From: Bacillota bacterium
Lineage (GTDB): Bacteria; Bacillota; Clostridia; Lachnospirales; Lachnospiraceae
Assembly (NCBI GenBank): GCA_023420935.1
Contig: JAEZUR010000038.1
Coordinates: 1 to 39,716, forward strand
DNA length: 39,716 nucleotides
Direction of reading: 5' to 3'
Below, in pieces: positions 8,423 through 16,717 of this stretch. The notes under the pieces are model-generated. The model did not search any database, was not told the origin of the DNA, and saw only the letters and a list, made by a program, of their open reading frames with translations. The translations under genes and the position numbers were made by a program. Within the stretch, counting starts at the first letter, position 1, and each line of letters begins with the position of its first letter.

Positions 8423-9337
8423 ATGTTAGGAAAAGATAATTATGAAAATATAAAATTTAAAAATAATTATCCATTTAACGTTACTGCAAATGGTCTGTCT
8501 TCTACTTTCCCATCCCATTGGCATCACTATGCTGAGCTAATTATCGTCCTTGATGATATTCTAAAATTTCAAGTAAATGAAGATCAATATATCTTAAATT
8601 CAAATGATCTACTCCTTGCCCATCCCTGTGAGCTCCATGCATTAATCTATAACCAAGAAGCTGCCTCTTCTTATATTATCATTCAATTCGATGCCTCCTT
8701 TATCTTTTCACTACCGGATTTTAAGAAGCATCAATATTGGATGCAAAGTTTTCATTACCTTCCAAAACAGGAAAATCCAGACTTATCTCGACGTTTGATC
8801 GCATTAGCCACGGAAATAAAAGAACTATATGAAAATGATACCCTATATAAGGACGCAAAAATTTGCTCAAAGCTATTAGATATGTTTACTAACATAGGAG
8901 AATATGTAATATCTGATCAATACATTTTGGGATCCTCCAATCAGATAACAACATCTAGCCTAAGAGAAACAGAAAAAAGCACACGCCAATCAGAATTAAC
9001 CGAAAAAATGATTGACGTATGCTCTTATATTTCTCAAAACTGTACGCAAGATATGACCTTAGCTGCTGCTGCAAATTACGCAGGCTTTAGTATTTATCAC
9101 TTCTCTAGACTGTTTTCCCAGTTTACTGGCAATTCTTTTGTAGAATTCCTTACCAGCGAACGCTTAAAAAAAGCAGTGGAATTATTATTATATGATAATT
9201 TATCCATTATGGACGTAGCAATGATGTCAGGTTTCACTAGCATTTCCACCTTTAACCGTTGTTTTCAAAAGTATCGAAATGATTCCCCTTCGAATTTCAG
9301 AAAACACTATAATAACATGAAAGAATCTGAACGATAA
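8423..9337 (+). CDS. AraC family transcriptional regulator
   Basis: A 304-residue regulator with an N-terminal cupin ligand domain (FPSHWHHYAELIIVL, LAHPCELHAL) and a C-terminal pair of AraC helix-turn-helix units (~residues 205-300). These contain AAANYAGFSIYHFSRLFSQ and the conserved second-helix stretch DVAMMSGFTSISTFNRCFQ, followed by SPSNFRK. Family members sense a small molecule, often a sugar or drug, and activate a nearby operon. The divergent MATE-MFS pair is the likely target. The ATG at 8423 is preferred over the GTG at 8411 because AAGGTGA (8408-8414) is well placed for the ATG and overlaps the GTG. Confidence 0.92.
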   Translation: MLGKDNYENIKFKNNYPFNVTANGLSSTFPSHWHHYAELIIVLDDILKFQVNEDQYILNSNDLLLAHPCELHALIYNQEAASSYIIIQFDASFIFSLPDFKKHQYWMQSFHYLPKQENPDLSRRLIALATEIKELYENDTLYKDAKICSKLLDMFTNIGEYVISDQYILGSSNQITTSSLRETEKSTRQSELTEKMIDVCSYISQNCTQDMTLAAAANYAGFSIYHFSRLFSQFTGNSFVEFLTSERLKKAVELLLYDNLSIMDVAMMSGFTSISTFNRCFQKYRNDSPSNFRKHYNNMKESER

Positions 9338-9388
9338 TTCACTTTTTATACTATGAAATTCATCCTATAATGCCACCTACAATAGTGT

Positions 9389-9922
9389 TTATTTTAGGAC
9401 GTCAGTAACTATCTTAGAATCTGTAAGTTCTCTCTCTTTCAATGTAATAGATGATTTTCCTAATGCTAATGCGGATATTGGCATAAAACCTTTTGGTACT
9501 TTTAATTCCTCTGCTAGTTTTGGTTCTAATCCTAAAGCAGCTGCCACCCCTAAAAGATACACACTTCCGAGCCCTAAATCTGTTGCTGCCAACGACATGT
9601 TCTCAATGATGCATGCCGCATTGCAATAAGAAGAAGGATTGTTTTGACTTTTAGGGATAATTGCAGAAACTAAGATCACGGTTGGGGCTCCATAGGTCGG
9701 ACGAACTTCAGGATTACGAAAGAACTTGGCGCCAACATCATCCAGCCTAGCAAGTAACTCTTTGTTCTGAATCACTGTTAGCTTTACTTCATCATATTTA
9801 CCCATTCCAACAGGCGCTGCATTGGCAGCTTCTAACACTGTATGCAATTGATTCTCTGTTAATTGTTCTCCTGTATAGGCTCTGCAGGATTGTCTTGTTG
9901 CAATTGCTTTCATTAATTCCAT
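9389..9922 (-). CDS. Nitroreductase family protein
   Basis: A 177-residue FMN-dependent nitroreductase-fold protein. The family start is clear (LMKAIATRQSCRAYTGEQ, with the RxSxRxY motif binding FMN phosphate), followed by AANAAPVGMG, and later GLGSVYLLG and ALGKS near the C-terminus. Such proteins reduce nitro compounds, quinones or flavins with NAD(P)H; the natural substrate is unknown. The ATG lies 8 bases after AAGGAG. It is the last gene of an apparent ykgJ-like/phosphodiesterase/nitroreductase operon and meets the AraC gene tail to tail, with no clear hairpin in the 51-base gap. Confidence 0.9.
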   Translation of the reverse strand: MELMKAIATRQSCRAYTGEQLTENQLHTVLEAANAAPVGMGKYDEVKLTVIQNKELLARLDDVGAKFFRNPEVRPTYGAPTVILVSAIIPKSQNNPSSYCNAACIIENMSLAATDLGLGSVYLLGVAAALGLEPKLAEELKVPKGFMPISALALGKSSITLKERELTDSKIVTDVLK

Positions 9923-9945
9923 TTTAGTTTCTCCTTATTATTTTT

Positions 9946-10491
9946 TTATCTATTCATAGGTTGAAATTCCGCACCATCCACAAGTGATTTCCAAGCAAAT
10001 GTATCACCATTCATTATCATATAACTATGACAGCTATTTTCTTTTGGAATAGCAATTGATCCAGGATTCATATACACATAGTTTTCATGCTGGATGCATT
10101 TCGGTACATGGGTATGTCCATGCAATAGAATATCTCCTGACTGTAAAGGAGGTAAATTCTCCTCATGAAACTTATGACCATGAGTAGCGTAAATAATATG
10201 ATTATTCTGCACAATAACTGCATAATCTGCTAAGATGGGAAATTCCAATACCATCTGATCCACTTCTGTATCACAATTTCCGCGGACGCAGAGTAATTTA
10301 TCTTTCATTTCATTCAGTAATGTTATTACTTCCTTTGGCGCATAATCTTTTGGAAGATCATTACGAGGTCCATGGTATAAAATATCACCTAACAACAGTA
10401 ACTTATCTGCCTTTTCCCTCATAAACGCGTCTATCATAAGCTTGCAATAATACGCGGAACCGTGAATATCCGATGCAATCATTATTTTCAT
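9946..10491 (-). CDS. YfcE/MJ0936-type metallophosphodiesterase
   Basis: A 181-residue calcineurin-like phosphoesterase of the YfcE branch. All metal-binding motifs are present in order: SDIHG near residue 8, LLGDILYHGP, VRGNCD, HGHK and HGHTHVP, and the family ending YMNPGS. Relatives hydrolyse phosphodiesters with two bound metals (Mn2+ or similar); the physiological substrate is unknown. The ATG at 10489-10491 (MKIMIASD) is chosen because GGAGTGA lies just upstream; the longer in-frame start at 10515 would have its own codons overlap that site. It is 23 bases from the nitroreductase and 43 from the cysteine-cluster gene. Confidence 0.92.
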   Translation of the reverse strand: MKIMIASDIHGSAYYCKLMIDAFMREKADKLLLLGDILYHGPRNDLPKDYAPKEVITLLNEMKDKLLCVRGNCDTEVDQMVLEFPILADYAVIVQNNHIIYATHGHKFHEENLPPLQSGDILLHGHTHVPKCIQHENYVYMNPGSIAIPKENSCHSYMIMNGDTFAWKSLVDGAEFQPMNR

Positions 10492-10534
10492 AAGTTCACT
10501 CCTCTCTCTTTTCAATCATATCTAGTATTCTAAG

Positions 10535-11206
10535 TTAGTATTTTAAGTTTAAAATTCTGTTGGCTTCACTTAAACGTTGATTAAACTGCATATAGAAATC
10601 CATCTCTGGTTCATATTTCTTTAAATAAAAACAATTTAAAATATAGAGGTTTAAGTCTTTTACCAGTTTTTCATCTTGCGTATTCATAATCACTTTTTCT
10701 GCATCATTTAAGAAATAATGCCAGTTTATTAAGAATTCCGTATTCTTTCCTATCTCAGAAGTGTGAATCCAGTTCTTCACTTTTATCATGGTTTTTGAAT
10801 TATTTTGACACTCATCCTTTTGCAGAAAATACTGAAAGCTATGATTTTCATAATATCTTCCTAGTGGGAAAATCCTACAAATTCCAGGTCTATGGGCATG
10901 AATGCTGCATTTTCCTTCTTTATTTAAAAAGGAACATCCTTCCTCCAATTCTGTCATTTTAAGATTAGGTAAAATAATTCCATCTACTACATTTAATTCA
11001 ATTTTATCTGTCAGCAGTTCTTGAACAGTAACATTAAGATTCGCTGTCAAACGATATATATCATATGGATCTAATATGATTGAACACCCCATACCGTGGC
11101 AACAGGTGGCTTGTCCTTTACAACCATTACAACTAGCTTCTACTAAGTCATCTAGCCCATATAATGCTCCATCTGATATTTCTTCAAGACTACAATTTCG
11201 CTTCAT
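10535..11206 (-). CDS. YkgJ family cysteine-cluster protein
   Basis: A 223-residue protein of the YkgJ (CxxCxxCC) family, predicted to hold zinc or an iron-sulfur cluster. The cluster begins at ~28 (CNGCKGQATCCHGMGC) and continues with GCSFLNKEGKCSIHAHRPGICRIFPLGR, a pattern shared by all family members. The C-terminal ~90 residues are helical and not recognised. Some relatives modify flagellin lysines, but nothing here suggests that. The ATG follows GAGGAAAAGAA. It heads the operon with the phosphodiesterase and nitroreductase. Its upstream gap of 70 bases to the EET terminator must hold its promoter. Confidence 0.85.
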   Translation of the reverse strand: MKRNCSLEEISDGALYGLDDLVEASCNGCKGQATCCHGMGCSIILDPYDIYRLTANLNVTVQELLTDKIELNVVDGIILPNLKMTELEEGCSFLNKEGKCSIHAHRPGICRIFPLGRYYENHSFQYFLQKDECQNNSKTMIKVKNWIHTSEIGKNTEFLINWHYFLNDAEKVIMNTQDEKLVKDLNLYILNCFYLKKYEPEMDFYMQFNQRLSEANRILNLKY

Positions 11207-11277
11207 TTCTTTTCCTCGCTTGCTTAAACTGAAAATTTTATATCTTCATTATAGCACAAATAACACTAATGGAATTG

Positions 11278-11317
11278 AAAAAATAGGCATCTGCATAGAA
11301 ATTTGCAAATGCCTATT
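11278..11317 (-). terminator. Rho-independent terminator of the EET operon
   Basis: Fourteen-base arms (11282-11295 and 11304-11317), paired except for one C/A position, with an 8-base loop, then a U run on the minus strand (complement of 11278-11283). It lies 13 bases after the eetB stop. Confidence 0.85.
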
Positions 11318-11329
11318 CCAAGTTATCTA

Positions 11330-11827
11330 TTAATTCAATTTCATTGATTCCATTCTCTTGACAATAATAGAACCAACCATCCCGATTACTGTTCCTGTCA
11401 CGGCACCTGATATCAGCAAGAATGGTAAATAATACATAAGAGTTGCATTATTTACAACCCAGATAGCAGTTAAAATTTGTCCAATATTATGAGCAATGCC
11501 GCCCATAATACTAACTCCTACAATGCTAAACCATTTACTTTTGCGAAATACAACCATTAGAAACCAGCTTAATAATCCACCGGCAAAGCTAAACATCATT
11601 GTGGATGGGCTACCAAATGTAAAGCCCACTAATACAATTCGAATCATTGACAATACAAATGCTTCTTTGGCTCCCATGGTGTATAAACCAGCAATAACAA
11701 CTAGATTAGCTAACCCAAGTTTGATACCTGGTACAGGAATGGGTATTGGAATAATACTTTCTATATAGCTTAATATAAAAGCCAAAGCTATTAACAATCC
11801 ATAGGTTGCTACTTTCTTAGATTTCAT
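11330..11827 (-). CDS. eetB: EetB-like Gx transporter family membrane protein
   Basis: A 165-residue integral membrane protein of the Gx transporter/heptaprenyl diphosphate synthase component I family, with about five hydrophobic segments and the family start TYGLLIALAFILSYIESIIP, then GIKLGLANLVVI and GGIAHNIGQ. In the Listeria EET locus the same family is EetB, thought to act with EetA in moving electrons from the quinone pool across the membrane; the mechanism is unproven. Its ATG follows AAGGAG, which overlaps the eetA stop codon, so translation is coupled. It is the last gene of the operon. By sequence alone the family name is safe; the Eet assignment rests on the neighbours. Confidence 0.9.
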   Translation of the reverse strand: MKSKKVATYGLLIALAFILSYIESIIPIPIPVPGIKLGLANLVVIAGLYTMGAKEAFVLSMIRIVLVGFTFGSPSTMMFSFAGGLLSWFLMVVFRKSKWFSIVGVSIMGGIAHNIGQILTAIWVVNNATLMYYLPFLLISGAVTGTVIGMVGSIIVKRMESMKLN

Positions 11828-11836
11828 TACTACTCC

Positions 11837-12205
11837 TTACTTGGCAATTATGTCAACATCACTCGTTTCGCCATCAATGATTTCAACAACAAGTTTGTGC
11901 GGTAGGCAAACGATAGTTTCATGACTGTAATGTATACTTTTATGCTTGACACATAGTTTATCTGGACAATTGGCTTCCGTCATCTTAACAGTACCATCCT
12001 TCACCACAATCATATTTTTATGACCCATATGATCGTCTATGTTTAAGGTGGTATCCTTATTTAAGTCTAAGGTCTTGTAAGCCTCTCCATCAACTGTGAT
12101 AACAATCTTCGCACCCTCCGACTTAGTAAGTTGAAAAATGAAGATAGCGGCAATTGCGATTATTATAATTGAGCCTATTAAAATAATATCATTCTTTTTT
12201 ATCAT
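11837..12205 (-). CDS. eetA: EetA-like NusG domain II membrane-anchored protein
   Basis: A 122-residue protein: one N-terminal membrane helix (residues ~7-25), then a NusG domain II beta fold outside the cell. It keeps the family cysteines C80, C85 and C100 in NCPDKLCVKH and ETIVCLPHKLVVEI, suggesting a redox or metal site. This domain is the EetA component of Gram-positive flavin-based EET loci, usually next to eetB as here. The ATG at 12203-12205 is chosen over the GTG at 12214 because TAGGTG sits 6 bases upstream; that TAG is also the fmnB stop codon, so the two genes are coupled. Confidence 0.9.
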   Translation of the reverse strand: MIKKNDIILIGSIIIIAIAAIFIFQLTKSEGAKIVITVDGEAYKTLDLNKDTTLNIDDHMGHKNMIVVKDGTVKMTEANCPDKLCVKHKSIHYSHETIVCLPHKLVVEIIDGETSDVDIIAK

Positions 12206-12214
12206 AATCCACAC

Positions 12215-13273
12215 CTAATCTTTAATGAATTTTTGAAAACCGGAGCTATATTTCATAGACCCATCCTTCATTACCCATAAAGCTTCTGTATTGTCTAGCG
12301 ATTCAATTATTTTTACTCCATCCTCATATGGTAAATTAAAAATACCTGTTGATAATGAATCTGCCATGCCAGAATCTTTACATATAATAGAAACAGACAG
12401 AAAATATTCTGATGGCATTAAGGTATTAGGATCTATAATATGATGGTACTGTTTTCCATCTACGGTATAATATCTTTCATACACTCCGCTGGTAACAAGA
12501 GAATAATCTTCCAAGTTGAGGATATATAGATTTGTATTCTCGCTTTCAAGATCAGGATTCTGAATTCCAACATTCCAAGCTTGATTTTCTTTCTTGTCTT
12601 CCAACTTGCTTCCTATTGCTCTTACATTTCCTCCAACCGAAAGCATACCGTTCTTAAACCCTTGCTCCTTCACATAATTAGCGACTCTCTCCGTTGCATA
12701 GCCCTTTGCTACTGCTCCTACATCAAGCCTCATATCCGCATCCTTTAGATAAATGGTGGATTCTTCTTCGTTAATCACTACATCCTGAATATTCGTATGC
12801 TTTGCCTTTTCTTGCAAAACCTCCATTGGCGGTAATTTCGCTTTATCTGGATCTTCTGTTCCTTCCGTGCGATATTGATGCCATACAGAAAGCACTGCAC
12901 CATAGGCTACATTGGTTTTTCCATTGGTAATCTCATATGCTTCTTTGGAAAACTTAAGCATATCAATTATTTTCTTATCTACCTTAACCGGTTTGATTCC
13001 GGCATTATCGTTAATTGTCTTAATATTTTGTATACCATCATAATCATGATAGATATCATAAAGTTCATGATATACTTTTAATTCATCATAAATCATTTGA
13101 GAATATTCAGTGAATTCTTCTTTGTTTTTCGCATATCCAACAACTGTTGTTACAGTATCAAATAGTTCAAGAAAGCTAGCCTCGTAACGTGTATATTTTT
13201 CTTCCGAACTACAAGCCGACATATTAAAAATGATAAATGACATTAAAATGATTGCTATTATTTTCTTTGTCAA
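12215..13273 (-). CDS. fmnB: FAD:protein FMN transferase (ApbE), lipoprotein, FmnB-like
   Basis: A 352-residue ApbE-family enzyme, which moves FMN from FAD onto a Thr of acceptor proteins, with Mg2+. It begins with a lipoprotein signal: a basic start, a hydrophobic stretch, and lipobox MSAC with C21, so it acts on the outer face of the membrane. Family motifs are present: LFDTVTTVV (~37-45), DVGAVAKGYA (184-193, FAD site) and HHIIDPNT (277-284, metal site; the usual Gly after DPxT is Leu here). Its likely substrates are PplA and possibly the Ndh2 loop. The start is TTG, 6 bases after GAGGTGA, and no ATG fits. It has its own 230-base leader after pplA, and overlaps the eetA ribosome site. Confidence 0.93.
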   Translation of the reverse strand: MTKKIIAIILMSFIIFNMSACSSEEKYTRYEASFLELFDTVTTVVGYAKNKEEFTEYSQMIYDELKVYHELYDIYHDYDGIQNIKTINDNAGIKPVKVDKKIIDMLKFSKEAYEITNGKTNVAYGAVLSVWHQYRTEGTEDPDKAKLPPMEVLQEKAKHTNIQDVVINEEESTIYLKDADMRLDVGAVAKGYATERVANYVKEQGFKNGMLSVGGNVRAIGSKLEDKKENQAWNVGIQNPDLESENTNLYILNLEDYSLVTSGVYERYYTVDGKQYHHIIDPNTLMPSEYFLSVSIICKDSGMADSLSTGIFNLPYEDGVKIIESLDNTEALWVMKDGSMKYSSGFQKFIKD

Positions 13274-13324
13274 TTAAGTTCACCTCTACTTCATTTTTCT
13301 TGGATCTGTAAGCACATCTAATTA

Positions 13325-13377
13325 CCCAAACTTCCTACACTTATAGTATAAACGGATACACGTTTGTTATGTTTGGG
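13325..13377 (-). repeat. Nested inverted repeats before fmnB
   Basis: CCCAAAC (13325-13331) pairs with GTTTGGG (13371-13377), and inside lies AAACG (13350-13354) with CGTTT (13361-13365). They are 50-100 bases before the fmnB start and could be an operator or RNA stem. A TATACT -10-like hexamer overlaps on the minus strand. The role is unknown. Confidence 0.35.
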
Positions 13378-13406
13378 CAGATAGATATACAAGCAGATCT
13401 ATTATC

Positions 13407-13500
13407 AATTTAGAATATAAATTTAAATTGGGGATGCATCATTATGTAAGGAAATGAAATGCATCCCCAGATTTGGGTATTAAAAATATAATTCTAAATT
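13407..13500 (-). repeat. Two-tier RNA stem between pplA and fmnB
   Basis: An inner perfect stem of 10 pairs (13430-13439 with 13459-13468, GGGGATGCAT) sits inside an outer perfect 10-pair stem (13407-13416 with 13491-13500). It begins 8 bases after the pplA stop. No U run follows on either strand, so it is not a standard terminator; it may protect the pplA mRNA end or partly stop transcription, lowering fmnB relative to pplA. Confidence 0.6.
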
Positions 13501-13507
13501 ATATGTA

Positions 13508-14620
13508 TTACTCTGCTGTGTTAGCAACTGCTTTATCAACAACTGCGATAAAAGGTCCAATATGAACTGTTACGGAGCTTACTAAATCTGCATCAGCAGC
13601 AAGACCTTCGTCTGAAACAGCAATTCCTTTTACTTCATCAATTGTTTTACCAGTTACATAAGTAGCGAATGCATTTGCTTGTTCATACCATTCTTTACCA
13701 ATAGCAGATGCTTTTTTCATTCCGTAGCCTTCTTTTAATTCTTGTTTAGATGGCTGAGTTGCAGCTAAATCTGTTGAAATAACACCTTTAGTATCAAAGT
13801 TTACAGTTCCTTGGGAAGCATCAACAAAACAGCTAGTGATCTTTCCATCAGCTCCTGTAGTAACTGCTGTATAGAAAGAATATGCCTGAGCAACACCTTC
13901 AGCGTCTGCAGTAGCATCTGCTGATTTAGACATATCAGTCGCGATACCAAGACCAAGTTTATCTGTAGCAGATGCACCTAAATCCTGAGCAGTTGTAACA
14001 GCTTTTTCAACTCCAGCAATAAAATCACCAACATGAACTGTTACGGAAGCTGTTAAGTCAGCATCTGTAGCAACGCCTTCTTCATTTACAGCGATTCCTT
14101 TTACTTCTTCAACTGTTTTACCTACTACATAATCAGCAAAAGCATTTGCTTGTTCGTACCATTCTTTGCCGATACCAGATGCTTTTTTCATACCATATTC
14201 GTCTTTAAGTTCTTGTTTTGACTTGAAAGTAGTAGCGATGTCTGTTACAAGTTTACCTTCAGCTGAGAAATTAATTTTTGACTGAGCTGCATCAATTTTA
14301 CAATCAATGATTTTTCCATCTTGTCCAACTAAAACAGCTACAACTGTTGAATAAACTTCAGCAAGACCATCTTCTTCACCAGCAGGTGTTGATTTAGCTA
14401 CTGATGTGCTGATAGAAAGTCCTGTTTTTGCTGCGCCTTCAGTTGCTGCAGCATCATCTGTTGCTACTGCTGCGTCGTCTGTTGCAGGAGCTTCTGTAGC
14501 TTCTACATCTGCTGTTGCAGGAGCTTCTGCTGGTTGTTCTGCATTATTTTTGCTTCCACATGCTGTTAACATGGAAATTACTAAAACTAAGCTTAGTAAT
14601 AAGGATAATGTCTTTTTCAT
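13508..14620 (-). CDS. pplA: PplA-like lipoprotein with two FMN-binding repeats
   Basis: A 370-residue lipoprotein. Residues 1-21 are a signal with lipobox LTAC (C21); ~22-65 are an Ala/Thr/Asp/Glu-rich linker; ~66-208 and ~223-368 are two similar domains of the FMN_bind type. Both repeat the phrases KQELK, YGMKKAS, GKEWYEQANAFA and VKGIAV. At the end of each lies an acceptor-like site, D188-T194 (DLTASVT) and D345-T351 (DLVSSVT), where the family norm is Dxx(S/T)(G/A)AT; the last Thr would carry FMN. In Listeria PplA the covalent FMNs pass electrons to iron or other acceptors outside. GGAGG sits 7 bases before the ATG. It has a structured leader of its own and probably is made in excess. Confidence 0.88.
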   Translation of the reverse strand: MKKTLSLLLSLVLVISMLTACGSKNNAEQPAEAPATADVEATEAPATDDAAVATDDAAATEGAAKTGLSISTSVAKSTPAGEEDGLAEVYSTVVAVLVGQDGKIIDCKIDAAQSKINFSAEGKLVTDIATTFKSKQELKDEYGMKKASGIGKEWYEQANAFADYVVGKTVEEVKGIAVNEEGVATDADLTASVTVHVGDFIAGVEKAVTTAQDLGASATDKLGLGIATDMSKSADATADAEGVAQAYSFYTAVTTGADGKITSCFVDASQGTVNFDTKGVISTDLAATQPSKQELKEGYGMKKASAIGKEWYEQANAFATYVTGKTIDEVKGIAVSDEGLAADADLVSSVTVHIGPFIAVVDKAVANTAE

Positions 14621-14638
14621 AGTTTGTCCTCCATTCTA

Positions 14639-14700
14639 CCGCCTTCGGCGGCATTGCGATAGAGCAGGCTAATCTTACCCAAAAAAGTTAGCACTCTATC
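14639..14700 (-). promoter_or_regulatory. Structured leader RNA of pplA
   Basis: GATAGAG/CTCTATC (14658-14664 with 14694-14700) encloses GCTAA/TTAGC (14668-14672 with 14688-14692); just downstream in the RNA is a GC-rich hairpin CCGCC-GAA-GGCGG (14639-14651), ending 8 bases before the ribosome site (14627-14631). I could not match it to a known riboswitch, including the FMN type. Confidence 0.5.
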
Positions 14701-14726
14701 AAGTTACATTTTTTATTTTTATTACA

Positions 14727-14748
14727 TTCTAATCCTTACGAATTAGAA
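14727..14748 (-). repeat. Inverted repeat between dmkA and pplA
   Basis: TTCTAAT (14727-14733) and ATTAGAA (14742-14748), 8 bases apart. No U run follows in minus RNA, so an operator or RNA processing site is as likely as a weak terminator of the dmkA message. Confidence 0.35.
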
Positions 14749-14787
14749 GAATAAACAACGATACATACATTGTATATGTTTTTTCAT

Positions 14788-15690
14788 TTAAGAAAATAGC
14801 ACACTCAAAATTATAACTATGGTATTAGTACCCATAATAATAACAAAATTTTTAATTGCACATATAAATGTAGTTGCTTTGTCCTGTTTCTTATAAAATA
14901 GACGGATGTTCTTCTGTACTAAAATAATTGAAAACAGAGAAAGTAAGCATATAGGTGATAACATGTTAAATACTACCATCAATATTGTTGCTGCATAAGT
15001 AATATAGTATAATCCAGCAAATAAGGCAAGCGCCTTTTTCCCAATATAGTATGGTAAAGTATGTCGATGAACTGTAATATCTTTTTCCAGATCACATATA
15101 TTGTTAGCCAACATAATATTGGCTGTTGTACAGAATGGTGCGATAGATAGTAGTATTAGTGTGATTACTGGAACTATCTTAACCTCAAAACCAATTGACT
15201 CAAAACTAAAATGATAAGTTAAAAAGGTACCTTGAGGCGAATTAATATACATTAGTATAAACGGAATCATAACTCCATAAAAAAATCCAGAGAAAACCTC
15301 ACCCAAAGGCTGTCTTGATATTGGTAATGGGCCATATGTGTATAGCACACCACAAAGAAAGCAAGCACCCCCAGCCAAAAGAACCACAACATCTGTTAAA
15401 TATGCTAAATACAACCCTAACATGGCACTAGCTGCAAATAAGCAATATATAATAATCAATGAGTTTCTTCGTTTAAAGTCTAATATTTGACCATTGTCTT
15501 TAGAATCAATGTAATTGTTGATTGCAGTTGTGGTCAAATCAAATAAAAACATTGCAGCGAAGAAAATTAAGGTCACTAGCCAGTTAATTGTTCTCTTTTG
15601 ATATAGTAGAAAAGCAATTGTCATGGCGAACGTAAAGGTACTTGTTATTTTTGTTCTAATTTCTATATAATTAAAAAATTTACTTATCAA
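14788..15690 (-). CDS. dmkA: UbiA-family prenyltransferase (DmkA-like)
   Basis: A 300-residue membrane prenyltransferase of the UbiA/MenA superfamily, about 8-9 helices. The two Asp-rich Mg2+-diphosphate motifs are present: N58-D62-D65 in AINNYIDSKDNG and N195-D199-D203 in NNICDLEKD. MenA-type enzymes join a polyprenyl tail to 1,4-dihydroxy-2-naphthoate to make demethylmenaquinone. In EET loci DmkA makes a separate demethylmenaquinone pool for Ndh2. The start is TTG, 9 bases after AGGATGG; no ATG fits. It lies 49 bases downstream of dmkB. Whether the organism makes the naphthoate head group cannot be seen here. Confidence 0.88.
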   Translation of the reverse strand: MISKFFNYIEIRTKITSTFTFAMTIAFLLYQKRTINWLVTLIFFAAMFLFDLTTTAINNYIDSKDNGQILDFKRRNSLIIIYCLFAASAMLGLYLAYLTDVVVLLAGGACFLCGVLYTYGPLPISRQPLGEVFSGFFYGVMIPFILMYINSPQGTFLTYHFSFESIGFEVKIVPVITLILLSIAPFCTTANIMLANNICDLEKDITVHRHTLPYYIGKKALALFAGLYYITYAATILMVVFNMLSPICLLSLFSIILVQKNIRLFYKKQDKATTFICAIKNFVIIMGTNTIVIILSVLFS

Positions 15691-15739
15691 AGTTTCGCCA
15701 TCCTATCTACCTAATATTCAAATCATACCCATCTAGAGA

Positions 15740-16717
15740 TTACATAAGACGAGATGCTTTATTTAATATGGATGTCATTTTTGTTTTCTTACTCTCAGTA
15801 AGTTCTAATTCATTGATCAGTTTCATAGCTTTATCATAATACCGTTTGGCTATTATCTTTGTGAACCTAAGTCCACCTGTTTTTAACACGGCATCATTTA
15901 TCTCAGCTCTCGTAATCTGGGAATTAGTTGCCTTTTGCTTGAATTCTGACAACTCTTTAAAAGCATGTATCAAAGGCAAGGTAATTACGCCATGCTCATA
16001 ATCCGATTGAACTGGTTTATTTGCCACCTCAACGGTGGTATCAAAATCGATACAATCATCCATTAGTTGGAATATCATACCTGTGTAATATCCAATCTGC
16101 TTATACTTCTTCGCTACTGATTCACTATCACCAGCCACCACTGACCCAAAAAAGAAAGACGCTTCAAATAACGCTGCAGTCTTACCAGATATAATTTTCA
16201 AGTATCGATAGATCGATAAATTCATATTATCATTGTTGATATGCTGATCTAATTCACCCAAACAAAGTTTTCCAATATAATCAGGAAAATTAAGATCTAA
16301 GAAATCTTTTCTATTTGGTATGGCTGATATCATCTTTAATGCTAAACTAAGTAGGTAATCACCACAAATTACGGCAGTTCTCTTGCCGTATTGTTTCTGT
16401 AATGTAGCTTTTCCTCTTCTTAGATCAGCATTATCTATAATATCATCATGCACTAAGGAAGCAAGATGAATAATTTCAATTGCTGCTGCTACCTTAATCG
16501 CATTGGGATGAAATCTGCCCTCTTTATTCTCAGCACATGTAATAACAGATACCGCTCTAATATATTTGCCTTGTGAGGTAGTTAGATGCGTCATATACTC
16601 CCGGATCATAAGGGGAGATTTCTTTAATGCAGTATCAATCTCCCTTTTCACAAGGTCAATGGCTTCCTCATAACTATTTATTTCTATACTTTCATCCAAA
16701 TTCTTGTTATTAATCAT
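15740..16717 (-). CDS. dmkB: Polyprenyl diphosphate synthase (DmkB-like)
   Basis: A 325-residue trans-isoprenyl diphosphate synthase, all-helical. The first Asp-rich motif is D91-D92-x-x-D95 (LVHDDIIDNADLRRG) and the second D220-D221-x-x-D224 (FQLMDDCIDFD). The small residues before the first motif fit a long-chain product. It would supply the side chain that DmkA uses. Its ATG lies inside the last codons of ndh2 (8-base overlap) with no strong ribosome site, so it relies on coupled translation. This is the same gene set as the quinone part of Listeria EET loci. Confidence 0.9.
   Translation of the reverse strand: MINNKNLDESIEINSYEEAIDLVKREIDTALKKSPLMIREYMTHLTTSQGKYIRAVSVITCAENKEGRFHPNAIKVAAAIEIIHLASLVHDDIIDNADLRRGKATLQKQYGKRTAVICGDYLLSLALKMISAIPNRKDFLDLNFPDYIGKLCLGELDQHINNDNMNLSIYRYLKIISGKTAALFEASFFFGSVVAGDSESVAKKYKQIGYYTGMIFQLMDDCIDFDTTVEVANKPVQSDYEHGVITLPLIHAFKELSEFKQKATNSQITRAEINDAVLKTGGLRFTKIIAKRYYDKAMKLINELELTESKKTKMTSILNKASRLM

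Noticed and set aside
14406..14672. Plus-strand frame opposite the pplA start
   Set aside because: It is the complement of the Ala/Thr-rich codons of the pplA linker; no ribosome site fits.
14639..14700. FMN riboswitch upstream of pplA
   Set aside because: The conserved FMN-box sequences (such as AGGAUAUGC) are absent; only generic stems are visible.
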